Shown here: in pieces, positions 53,475 through 62,964 of the stretch
Layout: each line of letters starts with the position of its first letter
How positions within the stretch are numbered: the stretch's first letter is position 1
Origin: HXMU1428-3 sp965215715
GTDB lineage: Bacteria > Pseudomonadota > Alphaproteobacteria > Rhizobiales > HXMU1428-3
NCBI GenBank assembly: GCA_965215715.1
Contig: OZ244129.1
Span: 2,046,001-2,110,000, forward strand
DNA length: 64,000 nt
Direction of reading: 5' to 3'
Notes under the pieces: model-generated
Told to the model about the DNA's origin: nothing
Seen by the model: only the letters and a program-made list of their open reading frames with translations
Databases searched by the model: none
Program-made: the position numbers and the translations under genes

Positions 53475-54731
53475 ATGAAACTAGCAATCATAGGTACTGG
53501 AATTTCAGGCATGGCCGCTGCCTATATTCTGAGCCAGGCCCACGATGTGACGATATATGAGAAAAATGAGTATATCGGTGGGCATAGCCGTACCGTTGAC
53601 ATTGAGACCGATCAAGGGACCATACCGGTTGATACAGGGTTTATTGTCTTTAATAAACGCAATTATCCTGAGCTGACATCATTATTTGAGTCTCTTGACG
53701 TTCCAGTTGTAAAAAGTGATATGTCCTTTGGGGTAACCATTGCTGATGGTTGGTTGGAATACAGCACCGCTTCGCTTGCCCAATGCTTTGCGCAAAAGAG
53801 AAACTTAGTCAGGCCCCGTTATATCGGCATGCTGCGTGATCTTGTTCGGTTTCATAAACTGGCCCTTAAAGACAAAGACATTTCACCAGACCTTACACTT
53901 GGGAAGTGGGTTGAAAAACATAAATTAGGGGCTTGGTTTAAAGATTATTTTCTTTTGCCCATGGGCGGGGCGATATGGAGCATGCCCGCCACACAAATGC
54001 TTGATTATCCTGCGAAACCCTTTATTCGATTTTTCGACAATCATGGATTGTTAGGCATAGATGATGCCCCCCAATGGTACACCGTACAAGGTGGGTCTCG
54101 GGCTTATGTTGAGCGACTTACAAAACAATTTAAGCCCAACATCAAAATAAACTGTGCTGTTCAAAACGTTATCAGGCGTGAAAACCAGATTGAAGTCATT
54201 GATAGCAAAGACATGACTTCATACTATGACCAGGTCGTATTTGCCTGCCATAGTGACCAGGTGCTCAAGCAACTTTCTTCTCCCTGTCCCCTTGAAAGGC
54301 AAATTCTTGGATCTATAAACTATCAAAATAATCTGATGGTTTTACACAAAGACACCAAGTTTATGCCAAAGCGCAAGAGCACCTGGTCAAGCTGGGTTTA
54401 CCTATCAAATCAAAAACAAGATACAAGCACGTCCATGAGTGTCAGCTATTGGATGAATAATTTACAACCCTTGAAAACCTCCGCCCCTGTGATCGTTACG
54501 ATAAACCCACATCAAATGCCGCGCCAAGATCTTATCTATGATCAAACAGTTTTAGAACATCCTGTTTTTGACAAAGCGGCAATAGACGCGCAATCCCGAT
54601 TAGACGAGATACAAGGCAAAGACCGAATATGGTATTGTGGGGCCTGGCAACGCTATGGATTTCATGAAGATGGATTGCAAAGCGCCATTGATATGACCCG
54701 CAAAATGGGGGTGAATAAGCCATGGGCCTAA
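53475..54731 (+). CDS. FAD-dependent amine-oxidase-like oxidoreductase
   Basis: A 418-residue flavoprotein. LAIIGTGISGMAAAYILSQ is the N-terminal dinucleotide-binding loop, and EKNEYIGGHSRTVD follows. YCGAWQRYGFHEDGLQSAIDM is the C-terminal FAD motif. This branch sits beside DUF1365 and CFA synthase in many bacteria and probably oxidises a fatty-acyl or lipid substrate. GGAAGGGG precedes ATG 53475. Overlaps the next gene by 10 bases. Confidence 0.85.
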   Translation: MKLAIIGTGISGMAAAYILSQAHDVTIYEKNEYIGGHSRTVDIETDQGTIPVDTGFIVFNKRNYPELTSLFESLDVPVVKSDMSFGVTIADGWLEYSTASLAQCFAQKRNLVRPRYIGMLRDLVRFHKLALKDKDISPDLTLGKWVEKHKLGAWFKDYFLLPMGGAIWSMPATQMLDYPAKPFIRFFDNHGLLGIDDAPQWYTVQGGSRAYVERLTKQFKPNIKINCAVQNVIRRENQIEVIDSKDMTSYYDQVVFACHSDQVLKQLSSPCPLERQILGSINYQNNLMVLHKDTKFMPKRKSTWSSWVYLSNQKQDTSTSMSVSYWMNNLQPLKTSAPVIVTINPHQMPRQDLIYDQTVLEHPVFDKAAIDAQSRLDEIQGKDRIWYCGAWQRYGFHEDGLQSAIDMTRKMGVNKPWA

Positions 54732-55528
54732 TGATAGAAAAAGATCCCTTTGTTCTTATTGGTGATGTGATGCATCAGCGTCTGTCGCCAAAGAGAAATG
54801 AATTTTCATACCCGATCTATTATATTGGGCTGCCCTTAACAAAAATTGATGAGTTAGATCAACAAAAACGGATCGCCATTGACCGCTTTGCCTGCACGAG
54901 CTTTTATAAAAAAGATCATGGTAGCCGAGTGGCAGGTGGTAATCTTATGGTGTGGGCACTTGGCCAGTTGAAAAAATTCAATCTTCATCACAACATTTGC
55001 CATATTTCATTGATTGCAATGCCGCGCGTTTTTGGCTTTGTGTTTAACCCTGTCAGCTTCTGGCTTTGTTTTGATCAAGACGGTCAGTTGCGCGTCATCT
55101 TATATGAAGTGAACAATACTTTTGGTGAAACCCATACCTATGTATGCGCACATGATGATGGCGCGGTTATTGGCAATTCAGACTGGATAACTTCAAGCAA
55201 AGAATTTCATGTATCCCCTTATTTGGAACGCGGCGGAATTTATAAATTTCGAATTGCCTGCACATCTGAAAAATTAGCGATATGGATTAACTATCATGAT
55301 CAAGAGGGCAAGCATATTTTAGCGACAGCCCTGAAAGGAAAGCTTAAAGCGCTAGAGGCAAAGACCCTTTCGAAAACTTTTTGGGCCAGACCCCTTGTGA
55401 CCCAAAAAGCAATCTCTTTAATTTATTGGCAAGCGCTAAAACTAAAAACAATGGGGTTGAAATATTTAGCTTTGCCCTCCCAAAAGTCACAGCGGATAAG
55501 TTTGAGTTCACAAGGCTCAAGGCGATAG
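54722..55528 (+). CDS. DUF1365 family protein
   Basis: A 268-residue protein with DUF1365 signatures: GDVMHQRLSPKRNEFSYPIYYIGLPL, MPRVFGFVFNPVSFWLCF and VNNTFGETHTY. The family lies next to CFA synthase and the FAD oxidoreductase, and no reaction is proven. Start overlaps the upstream gene's stop; ATG 54731 is an alternative start. Confidence 0.88.
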   Translation: MGLMIEKDPFVLIGDVMHQRLSPKRNEFSYPIYYIGLPLTKIDELDQQKRIAIDRFACTSFYKKDHGSRVAGGNLMVWALGQLKKFNLHHNICHISLIAMPRVFGFVFNPVSFWLCFDQDGQLRVILYEVNNTFGETHTYVCAHDDGAVIGNSDWITSSKEFHVSPYLERGGIYKFRIACTSEKLAIWINYHDQEGKHILATALKGKLKALEAKTLSKTFWARPLVTQKAISLIYWQALKLKTMGLKYLALPSQKSQRISLSSQGSRR

Positions 55529-55556
55529 AGGCTTGAAGCATTTCAAGAGGACTTTC

Positions 55557-56717
55557 ATGTTTCATAAAACAATAGCATTTCGTTTCTTTAAAGCGCTGGA
55601 AAAGATTGAAAAAGGCTCAATCATGATTGTTGCGCCTGATAATAAGGTTTACGAATTTTCCGGGCCTCAACCGGGCCAGACTATACGCATTCATATTTAT
55701 GATTGGCGCACATTTACCTCATTTGTCTTCAAAGCTGATATTGGGCTTACTGAAAGTTACATAAAGGGGTGGTGGGATACAAATAGCATTGAAAATCTTT
55801 TTCTGTTTGTCTTTGAAAATGAACAAGCTTTGCAACACTATATTAATGGCAGAACGCTTACCCATCTTTTATCACGCATGATGTATTTGTTCTCACGCAA
55901 TACCGTGCGTGGCAGTTCTAAAAACATTCATGCCCACTATGATTTAGGAAATAAATTTTATGGGCTCTGGCTTGATGGAACGATGTCTTATTCATCTGCG
56001 CTTGGCGTGAAAGAGAACACCCCCTTAGAAAAAGCTCAACATAAAAAATATGACCGCCTATTATCTTTATTAGACGACCCCAAAGGGCCTTTACTTGAAA
56101 TCGGATGTGGTTGGGGTGGCTTTGCTGAGCGAGCCGCCACAAAAACTGATGCTGATGTAAAGGGCATTACTATTTCTCCAGCCCAATATAGTTACGCAAA
56201 AAATCGTCTCAAAGGCGCGGCCCAAATATCGCTTGAAGATTACAGACACCAACAAGGAAAATATGACCATATTGTTTCAATTGAGATGTTTGAGGCTGTT
56301 GGCGAAGCATTCTGGCAAACATATTTTCAAAAATTAAAATCCCTGCTTACATCCAATGGCACGGCCGTCATTCAAACCATAACAGTTGACGAAAAATGCT
56401 TTGAGCTTTACCGCAAAAGTGGCGATATGATCAGAACGTTTATTTTTCCTGGCGGTATGCTGCCTTCCCAGACCCGGTTCATACAAGAGGCTCAAAAAGC
56501 GGGACTGAACGCGGGGCAACCTTTTAAATTCGGCCAAGACTATGCCAAGACCATGAGGGTATGGCTGAAAAATTTCGAAGATAATAAACCTGCGATACGC
56601 GCCTTGGGCTTTGACGAGCCTTTTATTCGGTTATGGCGGTTTTATTTATCAACCTGTATCGCACTTTTTAAACATGGGCGAACAGATGTGATGCATGTGG
56701 AGCTTGCTCATGCCTAA
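55557..56717 (+). CDS. cfa: Cyclopropane-fatty-acyl-phospholipid synthase family
   Basis: A 386-residue SAM-dependent methyltransferase. Family motifs: HYDLGNKFYGLWLDGTMSYSSALG, LLEIGCGWGGFAERAA (SAM), DYRHQQGKYDHIVSIEMFEAVGEAFW and IFPGGMLP. It converts membrane unsaturated acyl chains to cyclopropane or methylated products. AGAGGA before 55557 favours that ATG over the in-frame TTG at 55533. Confidence 0.92.
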   Translation: MFHKTIAFRFFKALEKIEKGSIMIVAPDNKVYEFSGPQPGQTIRIHIYDWRTFTSFVFKADIGLTESYIKGWWDTNSIENLFLFVFENEQALQHYINGRTLTHLLSRMMYLFSRNTVRGSSKNIHAHYDLGNKFYGLWLDGTMSYSSALGVKENTPLEKAQHKKYDRLLSLLDDPKGPLLEIGCGWGGFAERAATKTDADVKGITISPAQYSYAKNRLKGAAQISLEDYRHQQGKYDHIVSIEMFEAVGEAFWQTYFQKLKSLLTSNGTAVIQTITVDEKCFELYRKSGDMIRTFIFPGGMLPSQTRFIQEAQKAGLNAGQPFKFGQDYAKTMRVWLKNFEDNKPAIRALGFDEPFIRLWRFYLSTCIALFKHGRTDVMHVELAHA

Positions 56718-56886
56718 ACTGATCATGAAACCTTTCATTTTTGTTTTTGATTTTATGGTCGTTCATGGCGCAAAACCTATCGGCTTGATCAAAAACACTC
56801 TATTTGCAACTTGGTTTTTTAACATTTGGCTGACTGATAAAACTAAATTGAGAGGGCTAAGGCGCCAGTTTCTAGGTATGAAATGA
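56710..56886 (+). CDS. Small hydrophobic protein in the lipid operon, 58 aa
   Basis: Starts inside the CFA synthase end (GGAGC before ATG 56710) and ends overlapping the MFS start by four bases (ATGA). One hydrophobic segment (FIFVFDFMVVHG) and a basic C-terminus. The overlapping junctions on both sides argue that it is translated. Unknown family. Confidence 0.65.
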   Translation: MPKLIMKPFIFVFDFMVVHGAKPIGLIKNTLFATWFFNIWLTDKTKLRGLRRQFLGMK

Positions 56887-58182
56887 CAAAGACAGCACAA
56901 CATCTTCCTCTTTTGTCTCTATTTCACTATGGCTCAATCGCTTTGCCTGTTGCTGTTGCCGGTTTTCCAATTTACCTGCTGGCGCCAGATTTTTATGCCA
57001 CCCAATTTGGACTTTCACTCACCAGTTTAGCCACCGTCTTATTGGTCTTGCGTTTTATTGACGGTATTCAAGACCCCTTTATCGGTGCCTTTTCTGACAA
57101 ATTTCACCATGTTAGGCCTTTGATTATTATTGGCTCTGCAATCGCTCTTGTTTTGGCATTTTGGTTTTTATTCCAGCCGTTGACCAACAGTGAATATTTA
57201 TTGTGGTTTGCCGCCAGCATATTTGTAATCACGACCGCTTACAGCATATTGGTCATTAATGTCACGGCCCTTGGAGGTGTTTGGGCCAGCAACACACATG
57301 ATCGCACCCGAATTGCCATGGTTAGAGAAGCTTGCGGTGTTCTTGGTTTATTAGTGGGTGTTTTGCTTCCAAGCCTTTTAAAAGAGACGATGCCGTTATC
57401 AAATGCCTTTGTATTTATGAGCGCTGTATTATTGGCTCTCATGTTAATCGGGCTGTTCTTATTTTTGAGCTGGTACTTTCTTAATCTTGATGACATTCAG
57501 CCCAAACAACAAAAAGAATATCGGATTGCGTTTCTGAAAAGCTGGTCTGAAATGCCTGGTGAGACCAAAAGCTTCTTTTTCATTTATGGTCTCAACATCC
57601 TTGCTGCCAGCATTCCAGCCATTTTGGTTATCTTTTTTGTCAGGGATTTTCTGCAAGCCCCTTCCTTTATAGGTTTGTTTCTTGCCCTTTATTTTTTATC
57701 TGGTGTCATTGGCATGATTGGCTGGAGTTTTTTAAGTCGACACTGGGATGATAAATATAAAACTTGGGGCTATGCGATGGGGCTTTCTGTTTTAAGTTTT
57801 GTCTGGGCGTTTTTTTTTACAGCCAGGTGATCTCATAGCTTTTGGTGTGATATGTGTGATATCGGGTTTGGGTTTTGGGGCAGATTTATCGCTACCACCT
57901 TCTATTTTAGCCGATCATATTTCGTCTCACCAACGCCGTTCAGAAAGTGGTTTTTATCATGCGCAAATGACGTTGCTGACAAAACTATCCCTGGCCCTTT
58001 CAACTGCTGTGGTTTTTCCCATCTTGGATGCTGCCGGCTTTAAGCCATCCCAAGAGAATGACAGTGACGCGCGGTTTATCCTTGTCATTTGTTATGCCCT
58101 TATTCCTTGTCTGATTAAAGCCGTTTCTATCGCGCTGCTTGTTCGGCACGCGTTTTTTTTAAAGTTTAAAGGGGGAGTTTAA
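56883..58182 (+). pseudogene. MFS (sugar/GPH-type) transporter with frameshift in a T-run
   Basis: Two overlapping open frames make one ~430-residue MFS protein with ~12 helices: FIDGIQDPFIGAFSDKFHHVRPLIIIGS at the start, then beyond the break PGDLIAFGVICVISGLGFGADLSLPPSILADHISSHQRRSESGFYHA. The frame shifts at the nine-T run 57810-57818; eight Ts would restore it. Such MFS genes are regular members of the CFA/DUF1365 cluster. Confidence 0.82.
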
Positions 58183-58183
58183 C

Positions 58184-58723
58184 ATGATGAAATATTTCAT
58201 CGCCTTTATTTTTCTTATTATGCTTGGAGCCATTGCTATGTTTACAGTCGCCAATAATCATAAAATCGACTATTACCAAAACACCACACCAAAAGCTGAT
58301 TTGAAAGCTTATTTTAACGGGCCGATAAAAGCTTGGGGGATTATTCAAGATTGGCGTGGGCGTGTCGTTTCACGTTTTGACGTTAACATGGTTGGAAGTT
58401 GGGAGGGAGATACAGGCACCCTTGAAGAGGATTTCACCTATTATAATGGCGGGACACAAAAAAGAGTTTGGACCATAAAAAAACTTACCGATGGAAGCTA
58501 TGTTGGGGAAGCTGAAGATATTATCGATCAAGCAAAGGGATCTAATATGGGATCGGCTTTGTTTTGGAATTATTCAATGGATATCCCTGTGGAAGGGCGC
58601 ACCTACCGGCTAAAATTCGATGATTGGATGTGGCAGATGAATGATGGGGTTTTAATCAACCGCTCTTATCTTAAAAAATTTGGCTTTACAGTTGCTGAAC
58701 TCACTTTATTTATGAAAAAGTAA
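58184..58723 (+). CDS. DUF3833 family lipoprotein-like protein
   Basis: A 179-residue protein with an N-terminal hydrophobic segment (YFIAFIFLIMLGAIAMF). DLKAYFNGPIKAWGIIQDWRGRVVSRFDV and DWMWQMNDGVLINRSYLKKFGFTVAELT are DUF3833 signatures. Probably periplasmic, membrane-anchored. Unknown role in the lipid operon; begins 1 bp after the MFS stop. Confidence 0.87.
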   Translation: MMKYFIAFIFLIMLGAIAMFTVANNHKIDYYQNTTPKADLKAYFNGPIKAWGIIQDWRGRVVSRFDVNMVGSWEGDTGTLEEDFTYYNGGTQKRVWTIKKLTDGSYVGEAEDIIDQAKGSNMGSALFWNYSMDIPVEGRTYRLKFDDWMWQMNDGVLINRSYLKKFGFTVAELTLFMKK

Positions 58724-58727
58724 ATCT

Positions 58728-59486
58728 ATGTCGGTTGCTCTACAAGAAACAATCTGGATCGTCGGGGCCAGTGCAGGCATTGGACGTGCTCTGGCACAAT
58801 TATATGCCAGTAAAGGCGCCAAGCTGATCCTGTCTGCTAGATCTCATGAAGCCTTAGACGCTTTAAACAATGAACTGGGTGGGGGCCATGTTGTTTTGCC
58901 CTTAGATGTGAGTGATCAGCAGGCCATGGACCAAGCGATTAACACCCTTCAAACTGATCAGATAGTTATTGATCGTGCCATTTTCATGGCCGCGATTTAT
59001 AAACCGCACGCAATTGAAATGATGGACCTGGATTTTGCTCACCAGCTATTGCAGGTCAATGTGTTTGGATGTTTCATATTTGCTAAATCTATTTTTAAGT
59101 TCATGAAACAGCAAGGGCATGGTCAAATTGCAATCTGTGGCAGTGTCGCTGCATACACAGGATTGCCCAATGGCCAACCTTATAGTGCAAGCAAAGCCGC
59201 TTTAAGAAACTTTACTGAAAGCCTCTATTTTGAAGCACCAGATATAATCGATATAAAACTGATCAGCCCAGGTTTTGTTCAAACACGAACGACAGATTTA
59301 AATGACTTTGAGATGCCTCATCTGATGACGCCAAACGAGGCAGCTGTTGCAATTGAAAAAGGGTTAAAGACAAAACGGTTTGAAGTTCATTTCCCAAAAA
59401 GGTTTACATTGCAATTAAAATTTCTAGCGCTGTTGCCTTATTGGTTATCTTTGAAAATTGTTAGACATTTTTTTGTAAAAACTTGA
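58728..59486 (+). CDS. Short-chain dehydrogenase/reductase
   Basis: A 252-residue SDR: WIVGASAGIGRALAQLYA (NAD-binding), Ser in ICGSVAAYTG, and YSASKAAL (Tyr-x3-Lys). Last gene of the lipid operon, 4 bp after DUF3833. Confidence 0.93.
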   Translation: MSVALQETIWIVGASAGIGRALAQLYASKGAKLILSARSHEALDALNNELGGGHVVLPLDVSDQQAMDQAINTLQTDQIVIDRAIFMAAIYKPHAIEMMDLDFAHQLLQVNVFGCFIFAKSIFKFMKQQGHGQIAICGSVAAYTGLPNGQPYSASKAALRNFTESLYFEAPDIIDIKLISPGFVQTRTTDLNDFEMPHLMTPNEAAVAIEKGLKTKRFEVHFPKRFTLQLKFLALLPYWLSLKIVRHFFVKT

Positions 59487-59610
59487 TCAAATGATATCAA
59501 AGGTTATGGCCCTCAATTGCTCTTAATTGAAAGGGCAGAGCCACGGTATCAGTGCTCTTGGTCACACAAACAAGCCACTTCTGCTTTTCACTTATAATTG
59601 TAGCGGCAAT

Positions 59611-60462
59611 TTAGGATCCTTCGGGAAAGTAGGTCTTTTGAAAATGATTGCCCTTACTGTCACGAACTTCAACTTGCAAACTATCTTTCTCAGCCGTTGA
59701 GGGATATGTAAAGCGGAAGTGGGGATTTTGAGACAGTGAAATGCCTGCATTCACACGGAAGATGAGATCTTGTTTCTGTTTGATGATAATCTGTTTGACA
59801 TACCAGGCTGGCATGAAAGATCCGCTTTTTGGGTCCATTTGCATACCAGATAAATTAGGATGTCTGATCATAACCGTTCCCTCGCGCCAATCTTGAGAGT
59901 TTGTCTCTTCTTTGCGCGCTGATATCCTGATTTTACCCAAATTGCGAATAGCAAATTCCAAGTCGCCCGCCATAGGTGCAGAGCAGCCACCGGCACTGAC
60001 GAAGTCGACTTTTGCTGATGACATATAATATTTACCATCTGTTGTTTCCAAAATGGCACGGACATTGGACGTGTATTCAGCGCGCAGTCTTGTTGTTATG
60101 GTGCGCTCGCCAATATTAATCTTGTTGCGGAACCCCTCACCAAATTCAAAAACAGCCGCTAGCGGGGCCGGGTTTTCATCTAATATAAGGTGAAGCGTTT
60201 TGGCCTTTTCAATGATTGGCGCTTTAAAGAGAACTGTAACGGGAATGAGCGCGGCATTGTGGGCGGCGGCCGGTGTGATAATTTCCATATCGCCATTGGT
60301 TGGCAGAATTTCTTTATCACCGAAAAAGTCTTTTTGCAGTTCTGCCCACTCGTCATCTTGTGCATTGGCGGTGTTATTTTCAACCGTTGGAAAAACGACT
60401 AAGACCAGACTGATCAATAAAAGAGCTCCAAGCCACAACGTTCTCATTTTTGTTGTCATCAT
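59611..60462 (-). CDS. SoxYZ-like carrier protein (quinoprotein dehydrogenase-associated)
   Basis: A 283-residue exported protein with a signal peptide (LWLGALLLISLVLVVFPTV). SoxY-like half with the SAGGCSAPMA motif carrying the Cys, then a SoxZ-like half (IRISARKEE ... FRFTYPSTAEKDSLQVEV). SoxYZ carries sulfur intermediates covalently; fused SoxYZ-like proteins occur with quinoprotein dehydrogenases. The expected dehydrogenase is not in the window. The ORF opens at TTG 60480, but the ATG at 60462 after GGTGAGGA is the better start. Confidence 0.8.
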   Translation of the reverse strand: MMTTKMRTLWLGALLLISLVLVVFPTVENNTANAQDDEWAELQKDFFGDKEILPTNGDMEIITPAAAHNAALIPVTVLFKAPIIEKAKTLHLILDENPAPLAAVFEFGEGFRNKINIGERTITTRLRAEYTSNVRAILETTDGKYYMSSAKVDFVSAGGCSAPMAGDLEFAIRNLGKIRISARKEETNSQDWREGTVMIRHPNLSGMQMDPKSGSFMPAWYVKQIIIKQKQDLIFRVNAGISLSQNPHFRFTYPSTAEKDSLQVEVRDSKGNHFQKTYFPEGS

Positions 60463-60682
60463 TTCCTCACCCTTGATCAAGACCTAATTTACCGATTAAA
60501 AAATTGGTTCACTAAGTTAACCTTTTTTTCTTTCAAAAGAAAGAGGAAAAAAAGTCACTTCTGATTTGCCTGGATTTAAGGGGACGGACTTCAAGGGTGC
60601 GCGCGAAAGGCTACTGCGCCTCAGAACAATCACGGATGTTTTGCGTGTTTTTGGGGTGGAATAATCTAGTCATTGAAAAGAA

Positions 60683-60728
60683 TGGTAGCGGAGGAGGGAC
60701 TTGAACCCCCGACACGCGGATTATGATC
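60683..60728 (-). repeat. 3' fragment of elongator tRNA-Met (att site)
   Basis: On the minus strand: anticodon loop CATAATCC, then GTGTCGGGGGTTCAAGTCC and CTCCGCTACCA. The 5' half is replaced by unrelated DNA, so it is one end of an element integrated in tRNA-Met (CAT). The full tRNA should lie to the right. Confidence 0.8.
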
Positions 60729-60849
60729 CAACTGGGATGCGAATCTATATTCACCCATAATAAAACACAAACCATTGTTTTTATTGACATAATCAAGACA
60801 CAGTCTGCGCATAAAATAACATAGAAACTCCCTTAAACGCCATCATTTT

Positions 60850-60871
60850 GGAACCCCAGTGGAACCCCAAA
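60850..60871 (+). promoter_or_regulatory. Integrase arm-type repeat pair of the second element
   Basis: Two GGAACCCCA copies 11 bp apart, just upstream of the integrase. Same layout as the GGTGCCGCA pairs at 22118 and 42546. Confidence 0.6.
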
Positions 60872-60900
60872 ACGATGTAAATGAGTAAGAGTAGCTGTGC

Positions 60901-62061
60901 ATGGCCAAACATTCTTTAACCGATCTTGCCATTCGAAAATTCCCCGCTAAGGCTTCTCGATATGATGTATGGGATGTCAAAGTGCCTGGTTTGGGTGTGC
61001 GAATTTTCAATAGTGGTCAAAAATCATTTTTTCTTTCTTATCGCATTCAAGGAAAACGACGACGCCACACGCTTGGGCGTTATCCTGAAATCAATCTGGC
61101 TAAAGCCAGAGAGCTTGCTTATGAAAAACGCGCACAGGTCTCCAGAGGTGAAGACCCAGTTGCCATTATTAAAGCTGCCAGCCAAACATTTGATATAGTC
61201 TTGGCAGATTTTCTCGAGCTTCATGTTAAAAGATTCAACAAACCCAATACCCAGCGTTCAACCAGAAGGCTTCTCGAAAAAGAATGTCTGCCCCAGTGGA
61301 ACCAACGCCCAATTGATAAAATTAAACGTAAAGACATCATTGATGTTCTTGATCGTATGATTGAACGGGGATCACCTGGCGCAGCCAATAATGCCTATGC
61401 GGCGATAAGTAAATTTTTCAACTGGTGTGTCTCGCGTGATCTTTTGGAAATCAATCCTTTTAATGGCGTCAAGCGCCCCTCCAAAAAAAGATCACGTGAC
61501 CGTGTCCTCTCTGATACTGAGCTGGAACGGGTTTGGGGGGCTGCCCAGAACTCTGTATATCCTTATAAAGCGATCGTGTCGCTTCTCATATTAACCGGTC
61601 AACGACGCGGTGAGGTCGCAAATATGGAATGGAATCAAATTGATTGGGAAAATAAGGTCTGGAAACTTCCAGCCAGTCTGACAAAAAACAATCGCTCTCA
61701 TACCTTGCCGTTGTCACAACCCGCACTGGAAATTCTCAACCAAACACCAAGACTGAATGACAATAAATTTGTGTTCCCGGCTCTGGGGTCAGAAACAACA
61801 ACCTTTTCTGGGTTTGGCAAATGTAAGTATCGGCTTGATAAAGAAGTGCAGCTTCAAGAACACTGGCGATTGCATGACTTGCGCCGCACTGTAGCAACCG
61901 GTATGGCCAAAATGGAAATTCCACCTCATGTGATTGAACGTGTTTTAAATCATGTATCAGGTCAGTTTGGTGGTGTCGCGGGTATATATAATCGATATGG
62001 TTACGAAAAAGAGATGAGAATAGCTCTTGATAAATGGGGCGATCATGTTCTTTTGCTTTAA
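60901..62061 (+). CDS. int: Tyrosine integrase of the tRNA-Met element
   Basis: A 386-residue DUF4102-type integrase: VPGLGVRIFNSGQKSFFLSYR and HTLGRYPEINLAKARELA at the N-terminus, and a catalytic domain with Arg in TGQRRGEVANMEW, RLHDLRRT, VLNHVSG and Tyr in YNRYGYEKEM. Separated from the tRNA-Met fragment by 172 bp. It belongs to the same family as the integrase at 39426 but is clearly different in sequence. Confidence 0.93.
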   Translation: MAKHSLTDLAIRKFPAKASRYDVWDVKVPGLGVRIFNSGQKSFFLSYRIQGKRRRHTLGRYPEINLAKARELAYEKRAQVSRGEDPVAIIKAASQTFDIVLADFLELHVKRFNKPNTQRSTRRLLEKECLPQWNQRPIDKIKRKDIIDVLDRMIERGSPGAANNAYAAISKFFNWCVSRDLLEINPFNGVKRPSKKRSRDRVLSDTELERVWGAAQNSVYPYKAIVSLLILTGQRRGEVANMEWNQIDWENKVWKLPASLTKNNRSHTLPLSQPALEILNQTPRLNDNKFVFPALGSETTTFSGFGKCKYRLDKEVQLQEHWRLHDLRRTVATGMAKMEIPPHVIERVLNHVSGQFGGVAGIYNRYGYEKEMRIALDKWGDHVLLL

Positions 62062-62964
62062 CTTACTATTCCGGATAGCCTAGATAAAGCATTCTTTCCG
62101 CTTTATAACCCAAAAAGTAACTGTATAAGTTTGATAGTAAAAATCATTTCGTGGCACATAAGAGCGAAACACTATTTAATTTTATTTCAGCCGCTTCGCT
62201 TTTGTTTGCAGACTAATCTTAAATTTTTGCCATTACTCGTTGAAGGGGGAAAGACATAACCGGCTGGCCATAGCTCAGCCGACTGAGATTGACCGACTGA
62301 CCGGCTGGGCATTCGGCATATGAAGCAAACCCCATTGATGAGTTTCCCCAAACGAAACTGACGACATCGCCGACAAGCCCTTTGTTTGCGCCGAATGAGT
62401 TTGTTAGCGGGCATAGTGAATATGACTTAGTATAGACCGGTTAATCTTGTTGTCTAGTTGACAGTCCTCCTAACAGAAGTTGCGTTTTTCTGAGGATAAG
62501 TACTATGAAACTAATAGCTAACCCTGTGCCCTCAATTGTTTTAAAAAAATCTAGCTCTTGGGAAGTTGTACTTCAATACCCAGGTTTACTGATTACACAT
62601 TAATAACTGGAGCTCACTTACGATATGCATAACCCAAAATCCTTGGATCCTACAATTTACATCAGAACAGAATGACAAAGAGTAACGAAATCCCTCACAA
62701 CAAGTTGTTGTAAAATCGACAGAGGCCAAACTTTACCTTGTTGATAGCGGCTGCTTAGCTTTCAAAAGCAGCCAGATTTCCTAGACAGGCAAAACGCGAC
62801 CACTTGACCCTAAACGGTCATTATTCACAATCTTAATAATCTAGATTCGCACGATATAAACCGCAAATATTGTCAGATAAAACTTTTTTTAAATATGCTG
62901 GAAAAATCATGAGTAATGAAACACTTGTTGTTGATGTGATGAAGGTCTTGTAAAGCACCTATAT
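62062..62964. other. 903-bp region with no supported gene
   Basis: AT-rich, with short decayed reading frames. A 32-codon frame at 62505-62603 has a good GAGGA site, and a 14-codon frame starts near 62910, but neither resembles a known protein. Likely eroded element DNA. Confidence 0.4.

Noticed and set aside
60683..60770. Complete tRNA on the minus strand
   Set aside because: The sequence beyond the anticodon does not form a D arm or a matching acceptor strand. It is an att fragment.
62187..62414. 75-codon minus-strand ORF in the gene-poor stretch
   Set aside because: Arg/Cys-rich composition without family resemblance or ribosome-binding site.
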